A stretch of DNA of 64,000 nt from an uncultured Lachnotalea sp. (GCA_948470255.1 CAOKOS010000007.1:1-64000); one strand, 5' to 3'. Numbered from the stretch's first letter, positions 30,064 through 40,422 are shown. Notes: generated by a model from the sequence alone, not told the origin. Made by a program: numbers and translations.

Positions 30064-30837
30064 ATGAAATTCAGGCCCTGTATTGATATCCATAATGGAA
30101 AAGTAAAACAGATCGTAGGGGGAAGCCTGCAGGATGCAGGCAGTATGGCGAAAGAGAATTTTGTATCGGGCCAGGATGCTGCTTTTTATGGGGAATTTTA
30201 TAAAAAAGACGGTCTTTCGGGGGGACATGTGATCTTGCTGAACCCGGAAGGCTCGGAATACTATCAGGCCACAAAGGAGCAGGCGGCGAAGGCTTTGGCG
30301 GCATATCCTGGAGGACTCCAGGTGGGCGGCGGTATCCATGAAAACAATGCGGCGGAATTTTTGAATATGGGCGCATCCCATGTGATAGTCACTTCTTATG
30401 TATTCCGGGATGGGCAGTTTCGGGAGGAAAACTTAAAAAAGCTTGTGAAAGCAGTGGGGAAGGAAAGGCTGGTGCTGGATTTGAGCTGCCGTAAACGGGA
30501 CGGTGTTTATTATATTGTCACCAATCGCTGGCAGACATTCACAAAAGTACCGGTAAACAGGGAAACTCTTTTACAGTTGTCGGATAGCTGCAGTGAATTT
30601 TTGATTCATGCCGTAGATGTGGAAGGGAAATCTTCCGGGGTGGAAAAAGAGCTCCTTGGGCTTTTGGGGGATTTTGCAGAAATCCCTGTAACCTATGCCG
30701 GAGGTGTGGGAAGCTTTGCAGATTTGGAGACTGTCAGGCAGCTGGGGAAGGGCAGGGTGGATGTGACCGTGGGGAGTGCGCTGGATCTCTTCGGCGGAAA
30801 TATGGAATACCGGAAAGTTCTTGAATTCATGGGATGA
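30064..30837 (+). CDS. hisA: Phosphoribosylformimino-5-aminoimidazole carboxamide ribotide isomerase (eukaryotic-type HisA)
   Basis: MKFRPCIDIHNGKVKQIVGGSL; no other his gene visible nearby. Confidence 0.85.
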   Translation: MKFRPCIDIHNGKVKQIVGGSLQDAGSMAKENFVSGQDAAFYGEFYKKDGLSGGHVILLNPEGSEYYQATKEQAAKALAAYPGGLQVGGGIHENNAAEFLNMGASHVIVTSYVFRDGQFREENLKKLVKAVGKERLVLDLSCRKRDGVYYIVTNRWQTFTKVPVNRETLLQLSDSCSEFLIHAVDVEGKSSGVEKELLGLLGDFAEIPVTYAGGVGSFADLETVRQLGKGRVDVTVGSALDLFGGNMEYRKVLEFMG

Positions 30838-30851
30838 AAGAGGAGACATAA

Positions 30852-31973
30852 ATGGAACAGAAGGGGAATAACGCCGAGACAAAGAGGCTGAATAAAACTA
30901 AAATTGCAAAATATATTTATCACCATGGGGAAGCTTCCAAGCAGGAAATTGCGGCAGCGCTGAATCTTTCCATGCCCACAGTGTTGCAGAGGGTGAAAGA
31001 ACTTTTACAGGAAGGAGTCATTACAGAAGCGGGAGAGTATGAGTCCACCGGCGGCAGAAAAGCGAAAGTCCTGTCTGTGGCGGCAAAGGTTCGATATGCG
31101 GTGGGCCTGGATATTACGGGAAATCACGTCAGTTTTGTGCTTCTGGATGTAAGCGGGAAGGTTCTTGAAAAAAAGAGGATTCGATGTGCTTTTGAGGACA
31201 ATGGGGCGTATTACGAAAATCTGGGGGGGATGTTAAACATCTTTTTAGATAAATATAAAGTAGACAGAGAGCGGATTTTAGGGGTGGGAATATCCATTCC
31301 CGGTATCGTGGATGAAGAGAAGCGGAAAATGTCCCAGTCTCATGCATTGAAGCTTGAAAATTTTCAGCTGGATAAGATTTCCAGCCATATTCCCTGGCGG
31401 ACCTGTTTTCGGAATGATGCCAACAGCGCCGCTTATGCAGAGCTTCGCGGCAGCAGCCGGGATACGGTTTATCTCTCCTTAAGCAATACAGTGGGGGGGG
31501 CCATTTATATGGGCGGTATGATTTATAAAGGCGCCCATTTTAGGAGCGCTGAGTTTGGCCATATGATTCTGGTGCCGGAGGGAAGGCCCTGCTACTGCGG
31601 GCGGAAAGGCTGTATGGATTCTTACTGTTCTGCAGGAGTGCTGGCCAGGTGGGCCGGAGATGACCTGGACAGTTTTTTTAAAGGGCTTGAGGAAGAAAAT
31701 CCGGTATACCAGACAGTATGGCGGGAGTATTTGAATGATCTGGCCATTGCCATTACCAACCTTCGGATGGCTTTTGACTGTGATGTGGTTTTGGGAGGAT
31801 ATGTGGGAGGATATATGGATCGGTATATGGGGGCGTTGGAAGATAAGATTGCCGAATACCGGATTTTTGACCTAAACCAGAATTATATCAGGACAGGAAA
31901 ATATAAACATGAGGCGGCTGCCATTGGGGCGGGGATTCGGTTTGTAGAAGAATATTTTGATGGGATTTCATAA
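30852..31973 (+). CDS. ROK-family transcriptional regulator/sugar kinase-like
   Basis: N-terminal HTH, VGLDITGNHVSFVLLD, CYCGRKGCMDSYCS. Confidence 0.92.
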   Translation: MEQKGNNAETKRLNKTKIAKYIYHHGEASKQEIAAALNLSMPTVLQRVKELLQEGVITEAGEYESTGGRKAKVLSVAAKVRYAVGLDITGNHVSFVLLDVSGKVLEKKRIRCAFEDNGAYYENLGGMLNIFLDKYKVDRERILGVGISIPGIVDEEKRKMSQSHALKLENFQLDKISSHIPWRTCFRNDANSAAYAELRGSSRDTVYLSLSNTVGGAIYMGGMIYKGAHFRSAEFGHMILVPEGRPCYCGRKGCMDSYCSAGVLARWAGDDLDSFFKGLEEENPVYQTVWREYLNDLAIAITNLRMAFDCDVVLGGYVGGYMDRYMGALEDKIAEYRIFDLNQNYIRTGKYKHEAAAIGAGIRFVEEYFDGIS

Positions 31974-32013
31974 AAAATTTATGGAAATTTTTGTGAAATG
32001 CGCTTATGAGGTA

Positions 32014-32042
32014 TTGACATTTCCCATGCGCCATGGGATAAT
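32014..32042 (+). promoter_or_regulatory. Sigma-A promoter with palindromic spacer
   Basis: TTGACA-N17-GATAAT; CCCATG cgc CATGGG lies within the spacer and overlaps the -10 by one base. Confidence 0.6.
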
Positions 32043-32126
32043 GAAATTACTTATATAAAGCATTTTACAAAAGTCGAAACAAGTAAAAACAACTGTCTGC
32101 AGAATGTCATTGAGGAGGGTAAAACC

Positions 32127-33182
32127 ATGGAAGGCAAAATGAAAGTAGCAGTCATGGAAGGAATCGGAAAAATGGGATTTACGGAAAGGGATATCCCGGT
32201 TCCGAAGGCCAATGAAGTGCTGGTGAAATTGGATTATGTGGGAATCTGCGGTTCCGATATTCATTATTATGAGACGGGCCGTATTGGAGATTATATTGTG
32301 GAACCGCCTTTTGTGCTGGGACATGAGCCTGGCGGTGTCGTGGTCGAGGTCGGTGCAGATGTGAAGCATCTGAAGGTGGGGGACAAGGTAGCCCTGGAGC
32401 CGGGGAAAACCTGTGGACACTGCGAGTTCTGCCGAGAGGGAAAATACAACCTTTGTCCCGACGTGGTATTTTTCGCGACGCCTCCTGTGGACGGTGTATT
32501 CCAGGAGTATGTGGCCCATGAGGCGGATCTTTGTTTTAAACTTCCTGAAAATGTAAGTACTTTGGAAGGGGCATTGATTGAACCGCTGGCAGTGGGATTC
32601 CATGCGGCAAGACAGGGTAATGCCCAGGCAGGTATGACGGCTGTTGTCACTGGCTCCGGCTGTATTGGCCTGGTATCTATGATGGCCTGCAAAGCCATGG
32701 GCGTGTCAAAGGTGTATGTGGTTGATATTATGGAAAAGCGTCTGGAAAAAGCCATGGAGCTTGGCGCCACCGGCGTGATCAACAGTAAAAATGTGGATAT
32801 GGTGGAGGAAGTGATGCGCCTTACAGGAGGAAGAGGCGCGGATTTGGTCATCGAGACTGCCGGGACAGAGATCACCACCAGACAGGCCATCCATTGTACA
32901 AGGAAGGGCGCCACCATCGTGCTGGTGGGTTATTCCAAGAGTGGAGAGCTGACGCTTCCCATCAGCCTGGCCCTTGACAAGGAGCTGACTTTTAAGACCG
33001 TATTCCGTTATCGTCATATTTACCCCATGGCCATCGAGGCAGTGGCGGCTGGAAAAGTAAACCTGAAAGGAATCGTTACAGATATTTTTGATTTGGACGA
33101 TGCCCAGAGAGCGATGGATGACAGCATCAATAAAAAGGCAGAGATTGTGAAAGGCGTCATCAAAGTCAATAAAGACGCTTAG
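32127..33182 (+). CDS. Zinc-dependent polyol (sorbitol/xylitol-type) dehydrogenase
   Basis: GICGSDIHYYETGRIGDY, GHEPGGVVVEVG, catalytic and structural zinc motif region CGHCEFCREGKYNLC. Confidence 0.92.
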   Translation: MEGKMKVAVMEGIGKMGFTERDIPVPKANEVLVKLDYVGICGSDIHYYETGRIGDYIVEPPFVLGHEPGGVVVEVGADVKHLKVGDKVALEPGKTCGHCEFCREGKYNLCPDVVFFATPPVDGVFQEYVAHEADLCFKLPENVSTLEGALIEPLAVGFHAARQGNAQAGMTAVVTGSGCIGLVSMMACKAMGVSKVYVVDIMEKRLEKAMELGATGVINSKNVDMVEEVMRLTGGRGADLVIETAGTEITTRQAIHCTRKGATIVLVGYSKSGELTLPISLALDKELTFKTVFRYRHIYPMAIEAVAAGKVNLKGIVTDIFDLDDAQRAMDDSINKKAEIVKGVIKVNKDA

Positions 33183-33236
33183 TAAAAAGTTTCTAAGAAA
33201 GAAAAAACTGTAAATAAAGAGAAAAGGAGAAAAATT

Positions 33237-34004
33237 ATGAGCTATTTGGATGAAGTATTCGGGTTGTCAGGAAAAGTTGCAATCGTAACAGGCGGCGGAC
33301 GCGGAATTGGGCAGGTGGTAGCCATGGGCCTTGCCAAAGCAGGCGCTGAAGTTGTCATCATTGCCAGAAGCAATGCGGACGAAACCATTGAAAAAATCAC
33401 TGCTGAAGGCGGAAAATGTTATTTTGTGAGGGCAGACGTGACAAAGGAAGCAGATGTGGATGCCGCCCTGGCAGAGATCATGAAGAAGTCCGGCCATATT
33501 GATGTGGTATTCAATAACGCTGGTATCTGCAAGCATCAGGGGACTTTTGAAGCGAGTATCGAAGACTGGAGAGAGGTCATTGACGTAAACCTGACCGGCG
33601 AGTATATTATGGCCCGTGCAGTTGCAAAAATCATGGTGGATAATAAGATCCACGGCAGCATCATCAACATGGCTTCCATGTCAGGGACCATCGCCAATAT
33701 CCCTCAGTGGCAGTGTTCCTACAATGCGTCCAAGGCAGGCGTGATTCATATGACCCGCTCTCTGGCGCTGGAATGGGCAGAATACGGTATCCGTGTCAAC
33801 AGTTTAAGCCCGGGATATATCGCCACACCCATGTCCGTGGATACGCCTCAGGAGCTTAAGGATGCATGGCTTCCTCTGATGCCTATGCACCGCATGGGTA
33901 AGCCTGAAGAGCTGATTCCCGCTGTGCTGTACCTGGCCAGCGATGCTTCCGGTTATACCACCGGCAGCGACACCATCGTGGACGGCGCGTATACCTGCTT
34001 CTGA
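33237..34004 (+). CDS. SDR-family oxidoreductase
   Basis: TGGGRGIG cofactor motif, NNAG, YNASKAG active site. Confidence 0.93.
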   Translation: MSYLDEVFGLSGKVAIVTGGGRGIGQVVAMGLAKAGAEVVIIARSNADETIEKITAEGGKCYFVRADVTKEADVDAALAEIMKKSGHIDVVFNNAGICKHQGTFEASIEDWREVIDVNLTGEYIMARAVAKIMVDNKIHGSIINMASMSGTIANIPQWQCSYNASKAGVIHMTRSLALEWAEYGIRVNSLSPGYIATPMSVDTPQELKDAWLPLMPMHRMGKPEELIPAVLYLASDASGYTTGSDTIVDGAYTCF

Positions 34005-34063
34005 AAGTAGATCTGTTTGGAGTATGTAAAATGCCAGGCTTTTAATTGTTTTGATTTTTAATG

Positions 34064-34122
34064 AAACACCCCTGTGGGAATATCGGTCTGTAAATGCAGA
34101 TATTTCCACAGGGGTGTTTTTT
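34064..34122 (+). terminator. Strong rho-independent terminator
   Basis: AACACCCCTGTGGGAATATC...GATATTTCCACAGGGGTGTTTTTT. Confidence 0.8.
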
Positions 34123-34215
34123 CCACTGATTGTGCAAAACACTTGTTCTAAACGGAGAACTGTGGTAAAGTAATTGGTATCAACGATATGTGCGGGTCTG
34201 GAAAGAGGGAGAAAA

Positions 34216-36525
34216 ATGGCGAAAGGAAAGCGGGCGGAATCAAGGTGCAGATATCTGGTAAGAAAAATTGCCTCTGAAAAGGGATGGGACATCAGGCATC
34301 CCTACAAAGGTGGCGATTTTCTTGAAGAACAGGAAATTGAAGATTTTCTGCCTGGCTGCGGCCTGGATGGGGCAAAGCCGGATTTCCTGATATGCAAAAG
34401 AATGGTTCCCATTGCAGTGGTAGAGGCTAAAAATGACAGAAAAAAGATCGAACAGGCTTTGACAGAAGCGATGGAATACGCCACTGCGATCAACAGAAAG
34501 GGGAAATATGAGATCAGGATTGCCATTGGCGTTGCAGGAGAAGAAGATCACGGATACCTGTTTCAGACCGTATACTGGGATGGGAAAAAGTGGACAAGCC
34601 TGACGTCAAAGGGGTTTGAATTAACTGGTTTTCCAAGTATCTCGGAAGTGGATGGAGCTTTACTCACCAACAATGGCACCACGGAAGTGACGATACCTGA
34701 TATTTCAGCTTATATCAATACTGCAGTTGAGCTGTCATCAATCCTGCGCTCGGCAAAAATAGAGCCGTCCCTGAGGCCAAAAGTACTGGGGGCGGTTATC
34801 ACCGCATTGTACCGGGGAGAGATTGATTTAGAAAAAGGGAAAGAGCTTGACTCCATCAATGAATTGGTTGCAGGGGCGCTCACATCGGCGGGACATTTTG
34901 ACGATGGGAAAAAGCGGCAGTTGATAGAAGCCCTGAGATTAAATCAGGGAGAATATAACAGACTGGCAAAGCAAATATGCAAAATTGTTTTCCTATTAAA
35001 AAAATTAAATATAAAATCAGTCCTCCAGACGGATACGGATTTTTTAGGATTATTATATGAAGCATTTATCAGATACGGTTATGATAATAATTCCCTTGGA
35101 ATCGTCTTTACCCCCAGGCATATTACAAAATATTGTGCAGATTTAATTGATGTGACGGCGAAAGATAAGGTGATTGATATTGCCTGTGGTTCGGGAGGCT
35201 TTTTAGTGGCTTCTTTTGACAGGATGATGTTAACATCTAAAGAAATGGGAATTCCGGCAGAAATTATCCGGGAATCGCTATATGGTTTTGATACCAATCC
35301 AACAGTATGGTCGTTGGCGGCGTTGAATATGTTTTTCAGAGGGGATGGCAAAAGCCATATAGAGAATCTCAGCTGTTTTGAGGCCCGGAGCAGGGAGAGT
35401 GTAAAGAGGCAGTTTACAAAAGCGCTACTGAATCCTCCGTTTTCACAGGAAGAGGAACCGGAGCGGGATTTTATTTCCACGGCCATGGAGGCCCTGCAGA
35501 CCATGGGATTGATGGCTGTTGTTGTAAAATCCGGGATATTTGCCGACGATGATAACGCGGAATGGAGAAGCCTGTTTTTGAAAAAACATTCCGTTTTAGG
35601 CATGATCAGCCTGCCGGGGGATTTATTTTATCCGACAGCTGTTGACACGACAATTATGATCGCACAGGCCCATCGCCCACAGAAGGACACGGATAGCGTG
35701 TTTATGGCGAAAATATGGAATGACGGATATAAAAAATTAAAGGGAAAAAGAGTGGAAGCAGAAGGTTCCCAGCTTTCAGAAGTGTTGGAGGCATTCAGAA
35801 GGTTCAGAAAGAGGCAAAATATGGGGAGCCATTTGGCTACGGTGGTTAGTGCGGAAAAAATTATGGAAAACGGGGCCGAATTTTCGCCGGAACAATATTT
35901 GCCACAACCGGTATTCCCAGAATACCAACAGGAGAGATACCGGGAAAATATAACAAAATCTATTTTGACAACAGCGGTGTGTATTGCGGATATCGCAGAT
36001 GAAGTATTGTCGGATTTCCCTGAAGAATCCGGCCTCCCGGATTTGCCTTACGGGACGGAAAAAAGCATGGAAGAATTTTTTGAAGTCCGGGTGGGGAGGT
36101 CAAAGGGGGAAGGTAATTATCTCTATGGTTCATGTCCTTACATTTCTTCTGGAGATCCGCAGAACAGTGTTGTGAGGCTGGTGACGGATGTGGAGGGGGA
36201 GGTCTTTGAAAGAGGGGGGATTACTGTCACATGTTTTGGCCAGGCATATGTACAGCCATGGAGGTTTATGGCCAGAGGCAACGGCGGGAGCGCGGTCAGA
36301 GTCCTGCTCCCCAAATATCATATGACTTATTCAGAGCTGGCATGGTTTGCAGCCCAGATTAACATGCAGAGATGGAGATTTTTTTATGGGAGGATGGCCA
36401 TTTTAAAACGGTTAAAACAATTAAAACTTTGTGCGCCGGACAGAAAACTTCCGGATGGCAGAAGCAGTATAGCAGACAAAATACATATGCTTTCCAATAA
36501 AGTTTCTGATATTATGAAAGAATAG
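34216..36525 (+). CDS. Single-chain restriction-modification-like enzyme: HsdR N-terminal nuclease, N6-adenine methylase and HsdS-like C-terminal region
   Basis: PDFLI...AVVEAKND (PD-(D/E)XK-like), DIACGSGGF, LLNPPF, C-terminal YISSGDPQN...TVTCFGQAYVQPWRF. Confidence 0.85.
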   Translation: MAKGKRAESRCRYLVRKIASEKGWDIRHPYKGGDFLEEQEIEDFLPGCGLDGAKPDFLICKRMVPIAVVEAKNDRKKIEQALTEAMEYATAINRKGKYEIRIAIGVAGEEDHGYLFQTVYWDGKKWTSLTSKGFELTGFPSISEVDGALLTNNGTTEVTIPDISAYINTAVELSSILRSAKIEPSLRPKVLGAVITALYRGEIDLEKGKELDSINELVAGALTSAGHFDDGKKRQLIEALRLNQGEYNRLAKQICKIVFLLKKLNIKSVLQTDTDFLGLLYEAFIRYGYDNNSLGIVFTPRHITKYCADLIDVTAKDKVIDIACGSGGFLVASFDRMMLTSKEMGIPAEIIRESLYGFDTNPTVWSLAALNMFFRGDGKSHIENLSCFEARSRESVKRQFTKALLNPPFSQEEEPERDFISTAMEALQTMGLMAVVVKSGIFADDDNAEWRSLFLKKHSVLGMISLPGDLFYPTAVDTTIMIAQAHRPQKDTDSVFMAKIWNDGYKKLKGKRVEAEGSQLSEVLEAFRRFRKRQNMGSHLATVVSAEKIMENGAEFSPEQYLPQPVFPEYQQERYRENITKSILTTAVCIADIADEVLSDFPEESGLPDLPYGTEKSMEEFFEVRVGRSKGEGNYLYGSCPYISSGDPQNSVVRLVTDVEGEVFERGGITVTCFGQAYVQPWRFMARGNGGSAVRVLLPKYHMTYSELAWFAAQINMQRWRFFYGRMAILKRLKQLKLCAPDRKLPDGRSSIADKIHMLSNKVSDIMKE

Positions 36526-36546
36526 TTATGGGAAAAAAGTGAGCGA

Positions 36547-36600
36547 CAGGGGCTGTCCGCAAAATGTTAGAGAATTTTATGGTTTGCGGCAGCCTCTGCT
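36547..36600. terminator. Stem-loop between convergent genes, dispersed-repeat family
   Basis: AGGGGCTGTCCGCAAAAT...TTTGCGGCAGCCTCT. Confidence 0.5.
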
Positions 36601-36610
36601 GTTGGGCGTA

Positions 36611-38011
36611 TCATTTCCATACAGTGTCTTTAATACCGATATCTTCTCCGCAAAAGGTGACAGGCCCGCCTTTTTTCTTTTGCCCTTCATAATGGCGGAG
36701 CGCTTTTACAGCAACGTTTCCCAAAAGGAAAATGACGACGATATTGATGATGGCCATGAATCCCATGGTGATATCGGCCAGGTTCCACATCAAGGAAAAA
36801 TCCGCCTGTGCCCCCAGGAAAATAGCCATAATACAGGTGACGCGGAAAACATTCAACAGAATCTTGTTGTCCTTGATGAACAGGATGTTGGATTCTGCAT
36901 AAAAGTAATTGCCGATGAGGCTGCTAAAGGCGAAAGCAAAGATGGAGAATGTAATAAAATGGATTCCCCAGCTTCCCACGTTGGCGCTGATGGCTGCCTG
37001 GACATAAGGGATGCCGTCCATAACGCCGCTTTCCCCTTGGATACCGGAAACTAAAAGCATCATGGCAGTGCTGGAACAGATCAAAAGAGTGTCGATAAAT
37101 ACGGAAATAACTTGCACAAGGCCCTGTTTTACCGGATGGTCCACCTCGGCGGAGGCAGAGGCGTTGGGCGCACTGCCCATACCGGCTTCATTGGAGAACA
37201 AGCCTCTTTTGATACCAATGACAACGGCGCTTCCGGCCATGCCGCCCGCCATTGCCCGGAAATCAAAAGCATTTTTAAAAATGACGGCAAACACATGAGG
37301 AAGCTCCCCGATATGTGTAAGCATTGTAAAAAGTCCGATCAGGATATAAATGACAGCCATTACGGGAACCAACACAGAAGTGATGAACCCGATGCGGTGG
37401 ACGCCGCCCCAGATGACAAAAGCTGTCGCAGCCGCCAGAAGGGCGCCGACCACCATCGGGAAATCGGTGGAACTGTAATTGGGAATATAATATTCCAGGG
37501 AAGAGGACATGTTAAAAGACTGCAATCCATTGAAACCATAGGCAAAACAGATGATCAGGGCAATGGAAAAAAGGATTCCCAGCCATCGTTTGCCGAGGGC
37601 TTTCTGCATATAATAAGAAGGTCCGCCGCGGAAATGGCCGCCGTCTTTCACCTTGTAGATCTGGGCCAGCGTACTTTCAATAAATGCTGAGGCGCCTCCG
37701 ATGACAGCCATCAGCCACATCCAGAACACGGCTCCAGGCCCGCCGGCGGCAATGGCTGTTGCGATGCCTGCGATATTTCCTGTACCGACCCGGGAAGCCG
37801 TGGAAATCATCAGCGCCTGAAAAGAGGAGACTTTCTTTTCTCCGTTTTCCCCTTCAGGGGCTTTGTCAAGCATGGAACGGATTCCGTCTTTTAAAAGGCG
37901 GATTTGTACCCCCCTTGTACGGACAGTGAAATAAATACCGACGCCCACCAGAAGAACCAGCAGAATATAGGTATACATGGCATCGTTGACTGCAGTCAAA
38001 AAATCATTCAT
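36611..38011 (-). CDS. Alanine/glycine:cation symporter (AGCS family)
   Basis: RVGTGNIAGIATAIAAGGPGAVFWMW, LFSNEAGMGSAPNASASAE. Confidence 0.95.
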   Translation of the reverse strand: MNDFLTAVNDAMYTYILLVLLVGVGIYFTVRTRGVQIRLLKDGIRSMLDKAPEGENGEKKVSSFQALMISTASRVGTGNIAGIATAIAAGGPGAVFWMWLMAVIGGASAFIESTLAQIYKVKDGGHFRGGPSYYMQKALGKRWLGILFSIALIICFAYGFNGLQSFNMSSSLEYYIPNYSSTDFPMVVGALLAAATAFVIWGGVHRIGFITSVLVPVMAVIYILIGLFTMLTHIGELPHVFAVIFKNAFDFRAMAGGMAGSAVVIGIKRGLFSNEAGMGSAPNASASAEVDHPVKQGLVQVISVFIDTLLICSSTAMMLLVSGIQGESGVMDGIPYVQAAISANVGSWGIHFITFSIFAFAFSSLIGNYFYAESNILFIKDNKILLNVFRVTCIMAIFLGAQADFSLMWNLADITMGFMAIINIVVIFLLGNVAVKALRHYEGQKKKGGPVTFCGEDIGIKDTVWK

Positions 38012-38019
38012 AGGATAGT

Positions 38020-38067
38020 CTCCTTTCGCTTTCTTAGATTATTGTAGCATGAAGAAAGCAAAAGGAG
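38020..38067 (-). promoter_or_regulatory. Inverted repeat overlapping the Shine-Dalgarno of the AGCS gene
   Basis: On the minus strand CTCCTTTTGCTTTCTT-N16-AAGAAAGCGAAAGGAG. Confidence 0.5.
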
Positions 38068-38093
38068 CAATAATTTTTTCCGTTTAGAGATAC

Positions 38094-38498
38094 TTAAGCT
38101 TTTGCTGTGCACCGCTCAAAAAACAGTCCCAGGGCGAACCAGAAAGGCGCGAAATCCAGGCGGATTAGGCCGTTTACGTTGAGTTTTGCCTGGCTGTAGT
38201 CCCAGGGACAGCGTCCGGCTTTCCTGAGAAGCCATCCAGTGCAGTACTCTGTAAAAAAAATCAAGCCCGTGTAAATACCGCCGCGGCAGAAAGCGCTTTT
38301 TTGTAAAACAGGGCTGTGGGCGCAAAGGATCTGTTTAATGGGGCCGATGGCGGCTGCCATGCCGTAAATGGGAAACATGTACAGGGAAGTCTGCCCCATA
38401 AGCCGTTTATCATGATTTTTTGTACGTGCGATCAGGCTGCTGTAACACAGTTCTGCGGACCAGCCTGCCAGGCCGCATTTAATAAAATTATTTTCCAT
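38094..38498 (-). CDS. Putative ABC-transporter-like membrane protein (CmpB/PF06541-type)
   Basis: CPWDYSQAKLNVNGLIRLDFAPFWFALGLFFE resembles the family core. Confidence 0.65.
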   Translation of the reverse strand: MENNFIKCGLAGWSAELCYSSLIARTKNHDKRLMGQTSLYMFPIYGMAAAIGPIKQILCAHSPVLQKSAFCRGGIYTGLIFFTEYCTGWLLRKAGRCPWDYSQAKLNVNGLIRLDFAPFWFALGLFFERCTAKA

Positions 38499-38657
38499 GG
38501 CATCAGTATGGGAAGCTTTTGGGAAAAATATGCTGTATACGATGGAGAACCTCAGCGATATTTTTAACGGGAAGGAGATTTTAATGGAATCGCGGAACTA
38601 ATTGTGCTATAATAATGCCGTTATCCGAGGAAAATATGCGCTTAAGGGAGAGATGAA

Positions 38658-38993
38658 ATGAAACTTTATGATATACAGCACGGCCCCGAATGGGTCGTAT
38701 GGGTGGTTTTAGGAGTTTGCTTTTTCATGACAGCCTTATTTTTTTCTGGAAGAGGAAGTGGTTTGATAGCCGGGTTTAATACGCTGCCGGAAAAAGAGAA
38801 GGCAAAATATGACCAAAAGAAATTATGCCGGGTTTACGGAGCCGGCTTTGCTTTTCTGGACATTCTGATTTTGGTTATGGCGCTGGGGGAAAAGGTGCTT
38901 CCTGCATGGTTTGTTTATGTTGCTCTAGCGGCGGTTCTTGTGGATGTTGCTGGTATGATTCTTGTGGGAAACTTAAAATGCAAAAAGCGGTAA
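38658..38993 (+). CDS. DUF3784-like small membrane protein
   Basis: 111 aa; GLIAGFNTLPEKEKAKYDQKKLCRVYG. Confidence 0.75.
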   Translation: MKLYDIQHGPEWVVWVVLGVCFFMTALFFSGRGSGLIAGFNTLPEKEKAKYDQKKLCRVYGAGFAFLDILILVMALGEKVLPAWFVYVALAAVLVDVAGMILVGNLKCKKR

Positions 38994-39111
38994 CTGTTGC
39001 GACGGAAAAAAGCAGGAATCCGGGTTGGCTGCCATGGCAGATGAGGCGGGCTGGGGTAGGTATGTTCTTGCCAACCGGCGGTAAATAGGGGAAAAACGGA
39101 GAGGATGAAAC

Positions 39112-40422
39112 ATGAATTTTACAGAAGCGACGGATTATATCCAAGAAATTACACAGACAAAAAAGATTTCCCTGGGGCTTTCGGCCATGGAGGAATTATT
39201 ATGCAGGCTGGGAAATCCTCAGGCTTCTTTGTCTTTTATCCATATTGCGGGAACCAATGGAAAGGGTTCGACCCTCGCTTTTATTGCGTCGGTGTGCGCG
39301 GCAGCCGGATATTTGGTGGGACGGTACAATTCCCCATCAGTTTTTTCTTATTGTGAAAAAATCCAGGTAAACGGAATTCCCATATCGGAGGAAGATGCTG
39401 CCAGGCTGATTACCAGAGTGCGAAAAGCCGGCGAGGAGATGGAACGGGAAGGATTATCCCATCCTACAGCTTTTGAAATGGAGACGGCTGTTTCTTTTTT
39501 ATATTTCCAGGAAAAAAAATGTGATCTGGTGGCCTTGGAAACGGGTATGGGGGGAGAGGGCGATGCCACCAATGTGGTGAAGACAACGGTGTGCAGTGTC
39601 ATTGCTTCTATCAGCATGGATCATATGCAGTTTTTGGGGAATACACTGGAGGAAATCGCCAGGGTCAAGGGAGGTATTATTAAGGAAGGACGGCCTACCG
39701 TCCTTTGCGGGCAGGGGGATACGGTAACAGAGGTGATAAAAGAAATCTGCATGGAAAAACATTCTCCTCTTTTTTGCTCCAGTCCTAAGCAGGCTGAAAT
39801 CCTGGAGACAGGGGTGGAGGGGACGGTATTTCATTATGGGCGGTTCCGGGAAATTAAAATTCCCCTGGCAGGAAAATATCAGATCATAAACGCCTGTACG
39901 GCCCTTGAAGTAGTTGAAATTCTTCGGGATTTGGGCTATGATATTGGGGAGAATGTAGTTTATGAGGGAATGGCTTCGGTGAAGTGGCCGGGCCGCTTTG
40001 AAAAGCTTTTGGACAAGCCGGTGTTTGTCATTGACGGGGCACATAATCCAGAGGCGGCAAAACGGCTTCGGGACTCCCTGGAACTGTATTTTACAAATAA
40101 AAGAATGATTTATATAATGGGAATATTGGCAGACAAGGATTACCGGAAGATCGTGGAGATCACAGCGCCCCTGGCGGATTGGATTTATACGGTGACTCCG
40201 GAAAATCCCAGGGCGCTTTCAGGGGAAGAGCTTTCGGCATGTATTGACGGGCTGGCTGGGCAGATTGGGTTCAGAGGAACTACAGAAGCAAAAGAAAGCG
40301 TATCGGAGGCGGTGAGGGATGCCCTTATCCGGGCCGGAGAAGACGGCGTCATCGTGGCCTTCGGTTCCCTCTCTTATCTGGGAGGATTGTCAAAAGCCTT
40401 AAAGGAGAGTATCCATGATTGA
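39112..40422 (+). CDS. folC: Folylpolyglutamate synthase/dihydrofolate synthase
   Basis: [27 protein letters not shown]. Confidence 0.94.
   Translation: MNFTEATDYIQEITQTKKISLGLSAMEELLCRLGNPQASLSFIHIAGTNGKGSTLAFIASVCAAAGYLVGRYNSPSVFSYCEKIQVNGIPISEEDAARLITRVRKAGEEMEREGLSHPTAFEMETAVSFLYFQEKKCDLVALETGMGGEGDATNVVKTTVCSVIASISMDHMQFLGNTLEEIARVKGGIIKEGRPTVLCGQGDTVTEVIKEICMEKHSPLFCSSPKQAEILETGVEGTVFHYGRFREIKIPLAGKYQIINACTALEVVEILRDLGYDIGENVVYEGMASVKWPGRFEKLLDKPVFVIDGAHNPEAAKRLRDSLELYFTNKRMIYIMGILADKDYRKIVEITAPLADWIYTVTPENPRALSGEELSACIDGLAGQIGFRGTTEAKESVSEAVRDALIRAGEDGVIVAFGSLSYLGGLSKALKESIHD

Noticed and set aside
38036-38051. Glycine riboswitch upstream of the AGCS symporter
   Set aside because: The intergenic space is under 85 bp and lacks glycine-aptamer motifs; only the simple inverted repeat is present
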